Source of the DNA: Pusillimonas sp. TS35
GTDB taxonomy: Bacteria; Pseudomonadota; Gammaproteobacteria; Burkholderiales; Burkholderiaceae_B
DNA: 64,000 nucleotides
Assembly (NCBI RefSeq): GCF_009857885.1
Contig: NZ_WWER01000003.1
Coordinates: 62,001-126,000, forward strand
Reading direction: 5' to 3'
Made by a program: the position numbers and the translations under genes. The notes beneath the pieces were generated by a model. It did no database searches and was not told the origin of the DNA. It saw only the letters and a list, made by a program, of their open reading frames with translations. Shown here piece by piece: positions 26,185 to 34,223 of this stretch (position 1 is the first letter of the stretch; the number at the start of each line of letters is the position of its first letter).

Positions 26185-27208
26185 TGATGTGCCTCCTGGC
26201 GTCCGCGCGCGATACGCGCTGCGCCGCTCGCCCATGGCTGCGGATTACTTCCCGCACCAGATAAACCGGCCGGCGCTTGGCTTCGTAATACGTCTTGCCC
26301 ACATACTCACCAAGCAGGCCTATCGACAACAACTGAGCACCGCCCAGCACCGAGATCAGGCAGATCAGCGACGGGTAGCCCCGCACGGGGTCGCCCAGCA
26401 GGATAGCCTTGGCAACGATCCACAGTGTGAACAGAACACCTACCAGTGCGGTCAACAGCCCCAGCCCCATCGCCATCCGCAATGGCACAATCGAAAACGA
26501 GGTAATGCCTTCAAACGCCAAGTGGAGCAAGGCCAAATAGTCCCATTTGGTCGTACCAGCCGCGCGGGGCGCGCGATCATAGTCGATGATTACAGTCGGC
26601 ATCCCTATCCACGAGAACAGGCCCTTCATATAACGGTTGCGTTCGCCCAGACGGTTCAGCGCATCCACCGCGCGCCGGCTCATCAGACGAAAATCGCCCG
26701 TATCCGGAGGGATCTCCACATCGCTGATGGCATTGAGCAGGCGGTAGAACTGATGGGCGCTCAGGCGCTTGAACCAGGTTTCACCAGCCCGCGAGCGGCG
26801 CCGCATACAGACCACGTCAGCGCCCTTGCGCCATGCCTTGATCATGTCGGGTATCAGCTCGGGCGGATCCTGCAGATCGGCATCGATCACGATCACCGCA
26901 TCACCGCGGGCATGCGCAATCCCCGCCGTCAACGCCGCCTCTTTGCCAAAGTTGCGGCTCAGGAACACCGCCGTCACCCGCGCGTCCTGCTCTGTCAGCC
27001 CCTGCATGGCGGCCGGCGTACCGTCGCCGCTGCCGTCATCGACCAGCACCAGCTCATAGGCCATGCCCAGCCGAACCAGCACAGCGGTCAGGCGCTCGTA
27101 CATCAGGCCAATGACTTCAATCTCGTTATAAAGTGGAACAACCACAGAAACATCCAGGCGCTGACCATCGTAGGCCCCAGGCTGCCAGCTTTCCACAAGC
27201 GCGTTCAT
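26174..27208 (-). CDS. Family 2 glycosyltransferase for polyprenyl-phosphate sugars (ArnC/GtrB/LgmA-like)
   Basis: A 344-residue GT2 enzyme of the DPM1/ArnC/GtrB type. The catalytic N-domain has VSVVVPLYNE, LVDDGSGDGT and the metal-binding DADLQDPPEL; two C-terminal helices (SIVPLRMAMGLGLLTALVGVLF and LICLISVLGGAQLLSIGLLGEYV) anchor it in the membrane. It makes the undecaprenyl-phosphate sugar used by the adjacent ArnT-like enzyme. The ATG at 27208 has AGAGG 9 bases upstream; TTG at 27214 is possible but weaker. It is the first gene of the four-gene operon. Its likely product is undecaprenyl-phosphate-linked glucosamine or a related sugar, by analogy only. Confidence 0.9.
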   Translation of the reverse strand: MNALVESWQPGAYDGQRLDVSVVVPLYNEIEVIGLMYERLTAVLVRLGMAYELVLVDDGSGDGTPAAMQGLTEQDARVTAVFLSRNFGKEAALTAGIAHARGDAVIVIDADLQDPPELIPDMIKAWRKGADVVCMRRRSRAGETWFKRLSAHQFYRLLNAISDVEIPPDTGDFRLMSRRAVDALNRLGERNRYMKGLFSWIGMPTVIIDYDRAPRAAGTTKWDYLALLHLAFEGITSFSIVPLRMAMGLGLLTALVGVLFTLWIVAKAILLGDPVRGYPSLICLISVLGGAQLLSIGLLGEYVGKTYYEAKRRPVYLVREVIRSHGRAAQRVSRADARRHINAA

Positions 27209-27416
27209 GAACAAACACCTCTCCGTCCAAGAATGAACAATGTGGCGATCTTATGGATGCGCTCAACAAGAAAGCATCAATAAAAAATCAAGCAAACATC
27301 AATGCCGGCAGGATGCCAGCGTTTTGGCGGCGACTCCACGCCGATGCGCATTGCGGCGCCAGTGCCTGTACGGCGCACAAACCGTAGAATGGCCGCTTTG
27401 ATCCGCCCCGTCCGCC

Positions 27417-28337
27417 ATGTCTCAACTCAAACTTCTTGAAGACTTCATCGCACTGGCCCGTACGAGCAGCTTTGTGCGCGCGGCGCAGCAGCGCCATGTC
27501 ACGCACCCCGCCTTCGGCCGGCGCATCCGCGCGCTTGAGTCGTGGGCCGGCGCCCCGCTGGTCAACCATGGCACCGTCCCGGTTTCGCTCACACCGCAAG
27601 GTGAGTCGCTGCTCAAGACGGCCTGCCAGGTGGTCGAGCAACTGGATCGGGTGCGCAGCCAGATCTCCACACAGTGCGGCGATACCGAAGGCTGCGTACG
27701 CATCGCCACGGGGCGCAGCCTGGCCCGCACGCTTGTGGCCGACTGGATCGCCCGCCTGCGCAAGGGCCGTCGCCCCGTGCTGGGGCCCTCCACACAGATT
27801 GAAATCGCCACCGGGATGATGGCCGATATGTCGGCCCTGCTTGCCAAGGGCAGGGCCGACCTGCTCTGCTGCTATGAGCATCCCGCACTGTCTCACCAAC
27901 TTCAGCCAGGCAGCTACCAGTACATGACACTGGCCACCGACAAGCTCGTCCCCGTGTGTCAGGCCCTACGCAACGGCGAACCCCGTTTCACCCTGCCGCC
28001 TTCCGGCGCATCCCTGCCCCTCATTTCCTACACCGGCGGCCTGGCCATGGCCCGCATTCTGGGCGACAGGCTCGAAAGCATGCCGTACCCGCTGGTGCCG
28101 GCGGTGCGCTGCGACTCCCTCGACGCGGCATTTGGCGCCATGCTGAATGGGCTGGGCGTCGCTTGGCTGCCTTGGTCTATGGTGGCTGGCGACTGCCGGC
28201 GCGGCGTCCTTGCCGCGCTGGGAGGCCGGAACGATGAGATCGCATTCGAAGTGCGCCTCTACCGCCCCCGCGGCCGCCTGTCCGGCAACGCCGAGGCTGT
28301 ATGGGACGCAACAGCGCGTACGACCTCCACGCAATAA
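27417..28337 (+). CDS. LysR family transcriptional regulator
   Basis: A 306-residue LysR protein with a typical helix-turn-helix (SSFVRAAQQRHVTHPAFGRRIRALESWAGAPLVNHG) and effector domain. The helix sequence is slightly unusual, with His-Pro in the recognition segment. It lies upstream of, and on the same strand as, a Bug-type receptor and a desuccinylase-like hydrolase, so it may be autoregulatory and control those two genes. The gap to the next gene is 176 bp. Confidence 0.88.
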   Translation: MSQLKLLEDFIALARTSSFVRAAQQRHVTHPAFGRRIRALESWAGAPLVNHGTVPVSLTPQGESLLKTACQVVEQLDRVRSQISTQCGDTEGCVRIATGRSLARTLVADWIARLRKGRRPVLGPSTQIEIATGMMADMSALLAKGRADLLCCYEHPALSHQLQPGSYQYMTLATDKLVPVCQALRNGEPRFTLPPSGASLPLISYTGGLAMARILGDRLESMPYPLVPAVRCDSLDAAFGAMLNGLGVAWLPWSMVAGDCRRGVLAALGGRNDEIAFEVRLYRPRGRLSGNAEAVWDATARTTSTQ

Positions 28338-28513
28338 GCACCTTGATGTGCCGATTCAGCACATCAAAGCGGCTTGGGAAAGTCAGAATACCGCTCGACT
28401 CGCGGCGCACAACGCCTCGGTTCATGGCTGCACACCGTTGCGGCGGCTGCCGCGCCAACCCGCTGGCTGGCCGTCTCGCACTCCCACAATGCACAACTCA
28501 AGGAGCGATCACC

Positions 28514-29503
28514 ATGACGCACCTCCGCCAACGCGGCATCCTCACCGCCCTGCTCGCCACGGTCTCCCTCATCGGCACACTACCCGCCCAGGCCGATCCC
28601 TATCCGGCCCGGCCAATCACCATCGTTGTCGGCTACCCAGCCGGCGGCAGCGTCGATCTCACCGCACGTCTCCTGGCCGAGCAACTTGCACCCCACCTGG
28701 GCCAGCATGTCGTTGTCGAGAACATGGGCGGCGCTGGCGGCACCATTGGCGCCCAGCGTGTGGCCCGCGCGGAGGCCGACGGTTATACCTTGCTGCTCGG
28801 GTCCACCAACGAAATGGTGATTGCGGGCATGATCAACAAGGCAGTCAAGTACGACGGCCTGAAAGATTTCTCGTCGCTTGGCATGATCGCCTCGCAACCC
28901 ATGGTTCTGGCCGCCTCGAAGGTGGCCGGCGTTACTACCGCCGGCCAGTACATCCAAAAACTCAAGGCCGGGCAGCCCGAAGAATACAATTACGGCTCCT
29001 CGGGTATCGGCACCACGCTCCATCTGGCCGGCGAAATGATCAACGAATCCGCCGGCATCCAGGCCCAGCACGTACCTTACCGCGGGGTATCGCCTTTGGT
29101 TACCGACCTGGTCAGCGGCCAGCTCAACTTCGGCCTGCTGGTCATGTCATCGGGCCTGCCGCAGATACAAGCCGGCAAGATCACAGCCCTGGGCGTCACC
29201 ACCGCGCAGCGATCATCCGTAGCCCCCTCCATTCCCTCGCTCAGCGAAACACCCGGCTTCGAGAAAGTGGACATCAGTGTATGGTTTGGGTTGTACGGCC
29301 CCGCCGGGCTGCCCGCCGACGTCACAGGCAAGCTGCATACGGCGCTGTCCAAGGCGCTCACCACCAAAGCGCTGCGCGACAAGCTCGCAGCTAGCGGTGC
29401 AACGCTTTTTGCCCCAGGCGTCGATGCGCTACAGTTCCAACAGAACGAAACCAGCAAGTACGCGCATCTTGTAAAGCTTGCCGGCATTGATCAACGCAAC
29501 TGA
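28514..29503 (+). CDS. Bug-type periplasmic solute-binding receptor (TctC family)
   Basis: A 329-residue secreted receptor of the Bug/TctC family, greatly expanded in Bordetella and relatives. A Sec signal peptide ends LPAQADPYPARP, followed by ITIVVGYPAGGSVDLTARLLAEQL, the family opening. The later motif SSGIGTTLHLAGEMINESAGI and YRGVSPLVTDLVSGQL is typical. AAGGAG precedes the ATG. Such orphan receptors often bind small carboxylates and can signal to regulators; the TctAB permease partners are not in the window. The neighbouring hydrolase suggests an N-acyl amino acid or dicarboxylate ligand. Confidence 0.92.
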   Translation: MTHLRQRGILTALLATVSLIGTLPAQADPYPARPITIVVGYPAGGSVDLTARLLAEQLAPHLGQHVVVENMGGAGGTIGAQRVARAEADGYTLLLGSTNEMVIAGMINKAVKYDGLKDFSSLGMIASQPMVLAASKVAGVTTAGQYIQKLKAGQPEEYNYGSSGIGTTLHLAGEMINESAGIQAQHVPYRGVSPLVTDLVSGQLNFGLLVMSSGLPQIQAGKITALGVTTAQRSSVAPSIPSLSETPGFEKVDISVWFGLYGPAGLPADVTGKLHTALSKALTTKALRDKLAASGATLFAPGVDALQFQQNETSKYAHLVKLAGIDQRN

Positions 29504-29534
29504 CACGCGCCATAACCGGCAAACGAGGCCGCCC

Positions 29535-30476
29535 ATGCAATTCGACCTTCCCTATCCCGATCTCGCCGCAGAGCGCCAGGGCAATACCGATACGCCGGGC
29601 GTCTGGCTGTTTGATTCCGGCAAGCCGGGGCGCACGCTGATGATCACCGCACTCGTCCATGGCAATGAGCTGTGTGGCGCATGGGCGCTGAAAGACCTTC
29701 TCGCCGCGGGCCTGCGCCCGCGGCGTGGGCGGCTCATCATGGCATTCTGCAACCTGGACAGCTTCGATACCTTTGATCGGGCGCACCACGATGCCAGCCG
29801 CTATCTGGATGAAGACCTGAACCGCGTCTGGGATGATGCGCGCCTTGCGGAGCCCAACAATCGAGAACGCCGGCGCGCGGTTGCGCTACGGCCCTGGGCG
29901 CGGCAGGCCGACTGGCTGCTCGATATGCACTCCATGCACGAGCCGGGCGCGCCACTGCTGCTCACCGGCGTCCTGCCGCGCAATATCATGCTGGCGCGCG
30001 CGCTGGGTGCACCACGCCACGTTATCGTGGATGCCGGCCACAAAGACGGCGTGCGGCTGCGCGACTACGGTCGCTTCGGCGACCCCGCCGCGCAGGACGC
30101 GTGTGCGCTGCTGATCGAATGCGGCTTTCATGGCGATCCCGCCTCTCGAAGCGTAGCCCGCGACATAGTGGCCCGCATGTTGCGGCAGGCCGATGTCATC
30201 GATGCGATCGACCTTCCCGCCGGCTGGCTGCTGCCCGCCAACGAGCCACAGCGGATCCTTGAAGTCACGCACGCAATCGTGGCGCCATCCATGGACGTCC
30301 GGTTCGCACAAGATTGGCAGGGGCTCGAAACGCTGTCCCACGCTGGCGACGTCATCGGCTGGGCCGACAACGAGCCCATTATTACCCCCTACGACAACTG
30401 CACATTGATCATGCCGTCGCTGCGCCAACTTCGGCCCGGCGTCACCGTGGTACGGTTGGCGCGCAATTACGCCTGA
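29535..30476 (+). CDS. Succinylglutamate desuccinylase/aspartoacylase family hydrolase
   Basis: A 313-residue zinc hydrolase of the AstE/ASPA (M14-like) family. The zinc motif HGNE occurs in ITALVHGNELCGAWALK, with the distant ligand His in LLDMHSMHEPG and the DLNR motif in YLDEDLNRVWDD. The family removes acyl groups from N-acyl amino acids. It begins 31 bp after the Bug gene stop and is very likely co-transcribed. It could deacylate an N-acylated amino acid brought in through the receptor. The exact substrate is unknown. Confidence 0.83.
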   Translation: MQFDLPYPDLAAERQGNTDTPGVWLFDSGKPGRTLMITALVHGNELCGAWALKDLLAAGLRPRRGRLIMAFCNLDSFDTFDRAHHDASRYLDEDLNRVWDDARLAEPNNRERRRAVALRPWARQADWLLDMHSMHEPGAPLLLTGVLPRNIMLARALGAPRHVIVDAGHKDGVRLRDYGRFGDPAAQDACALLIECGFHGDPASRSVARDIVARMLRQADVIDAIDLPAGWLLPANEPQRILEVTHAIVAPSMDVRFAQDWQGLETLSHAGDVIGWADNEPIITPYDNCTLIMPSLRQLRPGVTVVRLARNYA

Positions 30477-30841
30477 AGGCCAGGCCAAGCGCGCAATGCC
30501 AGGCGCGCCACGACGCCACGCACCAAGCAGTGCAGCCGTCATGCACTGGCTCATAAAGCCGCGCAACCGAGGCAAAACGGCAACACACAATCTGTAACAA
30601 TCGCCTCCGGTCCTCAGCCGCCTCGACACAACTATGTAAGCAAAAATCTTGCGTACAGGTCATTTATTTCAATCGGCTGCAGAACCGGCTTTTGTGCTTG
30701 CCCACCCTCGCCGGTTGACGATACGCTGAATCCAACTTGACGGGTGCCAAGGCGCAAGCCCGCATGCCCAGGGCGCAGCCGCTTGTACAGTAATGACGGA
30801 TCGCCCTCTTTTGAAGACTTTTTGTTCAAGGAGCACATAAG
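30477..30841. other. 365-bp intergenic stretch without a supported gene
   Basis: No credible frame is present. A perfect stem CAGTGCA (30528-30534) / TGCACTG (30542-30548) with a 7-base loop lies 50 bp after the hydrolase stop, but no T-tract follows, so terminator function is uncertain. The right part should contain the promoter of the glycine-zipper protein, whose ATG at 30842 is preceded by AAGGAG. Confidence 0.45.
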
Positions 30842-31276
30842 ATGACGCTCAATCAAAAAATCGCACGATTTGCGCTGGCCGGTGCTCTGGCTTTGGGTCT
30901 TGCGAGCACAGCGGCCGCAGGGGACCGCACCGCCAACACGATGATCGGCGCGGGTTTGGGCGCAGCTGCCGGCGCAGTGCTATCGAATGGCGATCCAATG
31001 ATGGCGCTGGGCGGCGCCGCGGCGGGCGGCGTGCTGGGAAATGTGCTGACCAGCGACCGCCATTACGACCGCCATCGCCATTATGACCGCCATCGCCACT
31101 ACCGCAGCGGCTACCGCGATTGGGATAGGCCGCGCTACCATGGCCCGCGGTATTACGGCTCACGCCACCACGGCCCGCGCTACTACGGCCACCCCGGCTG
31201 GAAGAAGCACCATTGGAAAGAGGCGCGGTATTACCGTCACGGCCCCCGCCATCATCACCGGCACTATCACCGCTAA
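30842..31276 (+). CDS. Secreted glycine-zipper protein with His/Tyr/Arg-rich tail
   Basis: A 144-residue protein. A Sec signal peptide (KIARFALAGALALGLASTAAAG) is followed by a glycine zipper (TANTMIGAGLGAAAGAVLSNGDPMMALGGAAAGGVLGNVL), the hallmark of small surface or outer-membrane associated proteins. The C-terminal half is dominated by His, Tyr, Arg and Pro with a repeated RHYDRH unit and several HGPRYY motifs, giving a strongly basic tail that could bind metals or nucleic acid. AAGGAG is placed 8 bases before the ATG. It is a single gene. The function is not known; a role in envelope stress is possible. Confidence 0.72.
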   Translation: MTLNQKIARFALAGALALGLASTAAAGDRTANTMIGAGLGAAAGAVLSNGDPMMALGGAAAGGVLGNVLTSDRHYDRHRHYDRHRHYRSGYRDWDRPRYHGPRYYGSRHHGPRYYGHPGWKKHHWKEARYYRHGPRHHHRHYHR

Positions 31277-31369
31277 GGCGGCCCGTGCCATCACCACCGG
31301 CACTATCCCGCGCCGCTCGGTCGGCGCCCATCTGAAGCCGGCGGCCGCATGGCCGCCACCGCTTACACT

Positions 31370-32314
31370 TCAATAGCCCCTGTTCCAGACCACGACGCCG
31401 GACAGGGGCTCGCCCTGTTGATACTGGCGGATTTTGCCCGAGACCTGTTCGACGGTTTCATCGAGCAGGCTGGCCGCCGCCACATGGGGGGTTACTGTAA
31501 TGCGCGGATGGCGCCAGAATGGATGATCGGCCGGCAGGGGCTCAGTCCTGAATACATCCAGCGTCGCCCCATGCAGGTGGCCGGTATCCAGCAGTGCCAG
31601 CAGGTCTTCTTCCACCAAATGCTCACCGCGCGCGATGTTGACCAGATAAGCGCCGGGCAGAAGGCGCCCAAGCGTATCGCGGCAAAGGATGTTGCGGGTT
31701 TCGTCGGTAAGCGGCAGGGTATTGACCAGCACCCGGGTACGGGCCAGAAATGCTGGCAATTGCGCGGGCCCCGCATATACCTCGACATGCTCCATGGCTT
31801 TACCGCCTCGGGACCAAGCGGCAACGGGGTAATCCAGCCCCGCCAGCACTTGCGCCACCCGTGCCCCCATTACCCCTTGCCCCATCACACCTACCGGCCA
31901 GTCGCTGCGCCGGATATCGGGCAAACACTCCCACTTGCCCGCCCGCTGCCGCTCTTCGTAGGCATCAAACTGGCGGGATGCACGCAACAACGCATAGGCG
32001 GCGTACTCGGCCATCTGCACCGCCATGCCGCCGTCCTCGATTCGCACCAACTGGATCCCTTCGTGAAGGCCGTCAAGCCTGAACAAGGCATCCACCCCCG
32101 CCCCGAGGTTGAAAATAATCTTGATGCCAGGCTCCTGGCGCAGCAGGTCTGGTGGTGGATTCCATACAATAGCCACCTCCGCACCGACACCGGGGCCGCC
32201 GCGCGACCAGTGATGGAACGTGGCGTCGGGCAGCGACTGGCTGAACCGTTCAAGCCATTTGCTCGTGTCCGATGCCGATTCTTTGCCATGCGCGAAGATG
32301 ATGTTCATGCTCAT
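31370..32314 (-). CDS. ghrA: Glyoxylate/hydroxypyruvate reductase A-like 2-hydroxyacid dehydrogenase
   Basis: A 314-residue D-2-hydroxyacid dehydrogenase. The nucleotide-binding motif is GVMGQGVMGARVAQ; catalytic residues are Arg in VNIARGEHL, Glu in FRTEPLP and His in VTPHVAAASL, the order expected for this family. GhrA reduces glyoxylate and hydroxypyruvate with NADPH. AGGA is 7 bases before the ATG at 32314. It is a single gene, convergent with the glycine-zipper gene. Given the serine-glyoxylate aminotransferase-like gene elsewhere in the window, a general role in C2 acid handling is plausible. Confidence 0.87.
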   Translation of the reverse strand: MSMNIIFAHGKESASDTSKWLERFSQSLPDATFHHWSRGGPGVGAEVAIVWNPPPDLLRQEPGIKIIFNLGAGVDALFRLDGLHEGIQLVRIEDGGMAVQMAEYAAYALLRASRQFDAYEERQRAGKWECLPDIRRSDWPVGVMGQGVMGARVAQVLAGLDYPVAAWSRGGKAMEHVEVYAGPAQLPAFLARTRVLVNTLPLTDETRNILCRDTLGRLLPGAYLVNIARGEHLVEEDLLALLDTGHLHGATLDVFRTEPLPADHPFWRHPRITVTPHVAAASLLDETVEQVSGKIRQYQQGEPLSGVVVWNRGY

Positions 32315-32553
32315 GCGTAGTTCCTGTGTGGAAGGTTGATATCCGAGGCATGCTACCAGAGTAGCCCCAGCACGCGGCGCTCAGCCCGCCGGGGCTGCAC
32401 GGCTCCGCTGCCCGTTTGTGGCGCGGTTGCGGCAGGGTGCCCGCTCAGCGCGCGCGAGCCGCACGACTCGTGTATCCTCTGATTTAACCGCATTCGTAAC
32501 ATCGAAGCCCTCTTGTCGGCCACCCGCCGCCTCCGGACTTTTCCCGCACCCCT

Positions 32554-34176
32554 ATGAGCGCATCGCCCCTCGCCTCGTTCCGCCATCCCGCGTTTCGCGC
32601 ACTCTGGACTGCAACGCTCGCATCCAACCTTGGCGGCCTGATACAGGCAGTGGCAGCGGGCTGGCTCATGACAACGCTCACCACCTCGGCCGACCTGGTC
32701 GCACTGGTGCAGGCAGCCACCACGCTGCCCATCATGATCTTCTCGCTGGCCGCCGGTGCATTGGCAGACAACTTCAATCGTCGCAACATTATGCTGGTGG
32801 CGCAATCGCTGATGATGGGCGTCTCGATTGCGCTTGCCATCTTCGGCTTCGCGGGCATGCTCACGCCGTGGCTGCTACTGGCGTTCACCTTTCTGATCGG
32901 CTGTGGCACGGCACTACACAACCCGTCATGGCAGGCGTCCATGGGCGACCTGGTCCCGCGCGACGACCTTCCGGGCGCGGTCTCTCTCAACAGCATGAGC
33001 TACAACCTCATGCGCAGCATCGGGCCGGCGGTGGGCGGCATGATCGTGGCCACGGCCGGCGCAGCGGCGGCCTTCGCCACCAATGCCCTGAGCTACATCC
33101 CCCTCATCAGGGCCCTTTGGCGCTGGCAACCCGAGCACGCGCCCAGCACGCTGCCGCGCGAAACCTTCGGCAGTGCCATGGGGGCGGGCCTACGATACAC
33201 CGTCATGTCACCCAACCTGCTCAAGGTAATGTTCCGGTCATTCGTGTTTGGCCTGGCGGCGGTATCGGTGCTGGCGCTGCTGCCGCTGGTCACGCGCGAT
33301 CTCATCCAGGGCGGCGCATTCTCTTACGGTGTGGTGCTGGGCTGTTTCGGCGCAGGCGCCATTGCCGGCGCGCTGCTCAACAATCGTGTACGCGAAAAAT
33401 GGCAGAACGAAGCCATCGTGCGGGGTAATTTCGTCCTGTCGGCGGTAAGCGCCGCGTTGCTGGCCCAAAGCAATCAGCTCTGGCTCAGTTGCCTGGTGTT
33501 GCTGCCTGCCGGGGCTTGTTGGGTGATGACGCTGTCGCTGTTCAACGTCACGGTTCAGCTTTCCACCCCACGCTGGGTGGTGGGCCGTGCATTGGCGCTG
33601 TACCAGACGGCCACCTTCGGCGGCATGGCAATCGGCAGCTGGATCTGGGGCCTGTTGGCGGAAGCACATGGCGTGGCGGGCGGGCTTACAGCCGCGGCGG
33701 TTGTGTTGCTGGCGGGCGCAATCATTGGCCTGCGCTATACCTTGCCCGAGTTCAGCAAACTCGACCTGGACCCGCTCGACCGTTTCAACGAGCCTGTGCT
33801 CCATCTCGATCTGCGTCCGCGCAGCGGGCCAATTATGGTCACGGTGGAGTACGACATCGCGCAAAAGAATGTCACTGCCTTTCTGCGCATCATGGCGCAG
33901 CGGCGACGCATCCGGATCCGCGACGGTGCCCGGCAATGGGCCTTGTTGCGCGACCTGGAACTGCCCACGCGCTGGATCGAAACATACCACGTCGCCACCT
34001 GGGTAGAATACGTGCGGCATAATCGGCGCCGCACCAAAGCAGACGCCGACAACTACGAGAACCTGCGGGCCCTGCACCAAGGCGAAGGCCCGCCACGGGT
34101 GCGCCGGATGATCGAGCGGCAGACCGTCCCCGTGCAAGACGACACGCCCATCAAAGAGCATGTAGACGTGCATTGA
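32554..34176 (+). CDS. MFS transporter of the MFS_3 group with C-terminal cytoplasmic domain
   Basis: A 540-residue exporter. About 11-12 membrane helices occupy residues 10-405 (FRALWTATLASNLGGLIQAVAAGWLMTTL at the start), then a ~130-residue soluble tail follows that is unusual for a short MFS exporter. The tail has VTVEYDIAQKNVTAFLRIMAQRRRIRIRDGARQW and a second part ending in a basic VRRMIERQTVPVQ. This architecture is typical of the EntS/MFS_3 family of siderophore or drug exporters. It lies next to the TonB-dependent receptor in the opposite orientation, so siderophore export is a reasonable but unproved role. Confidence 0.85.
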   Translation: MSASPLASFRHPAFRALWTATLASNLGGLIQAVAAGWLMTTLTTSADLVALVQAATTLPIMIFSLAAGALADNFNRRNIMLVAQSLMMGVSIALAIFGFAGMLTPWLLLAFTFLIGCGTALHNPSWQASMGDLVPRDDLPGAVSLNSMSYNLMRSIGPAVGGMIVATAGAAAAFATNALSYIPLIRALWRWQPEHAPSTLPRETFGSAMGAGLRYTVMSPNLLKVMFRSFVFGLAAVSVLALLPLVTRDLIQGGAFSYGVVLGCFGAGAIAGALLNNRVREKWQNEAIVRGNFVLSAVSAALLAQSNQLWLSCLVLLPAGACWVMTLSLFNVTVQLSTPRWVVGRALALYQTATFGGMAIGSWIWGLLAEAHGVAGGLTAAAVVLLAGAIIGLRYTLPEFSKLDLDPLDRFNEPVLHLDLRPRSGPIMVTVEYDIAQKNVTAFLRIMAQRRRIRIRDGARQWALLRDLELPTRWIETYHVATWVEYVRHNRRRTKADADNYENLRALHQGEGPPRVRRMIERQTVPVQDDTPIKEHVDVH

Positions 34177-34223
34177 CATGAAACAGCCGGCACCCGCAAC
34201 CCGCCCGGCGGATTCAATACTGC

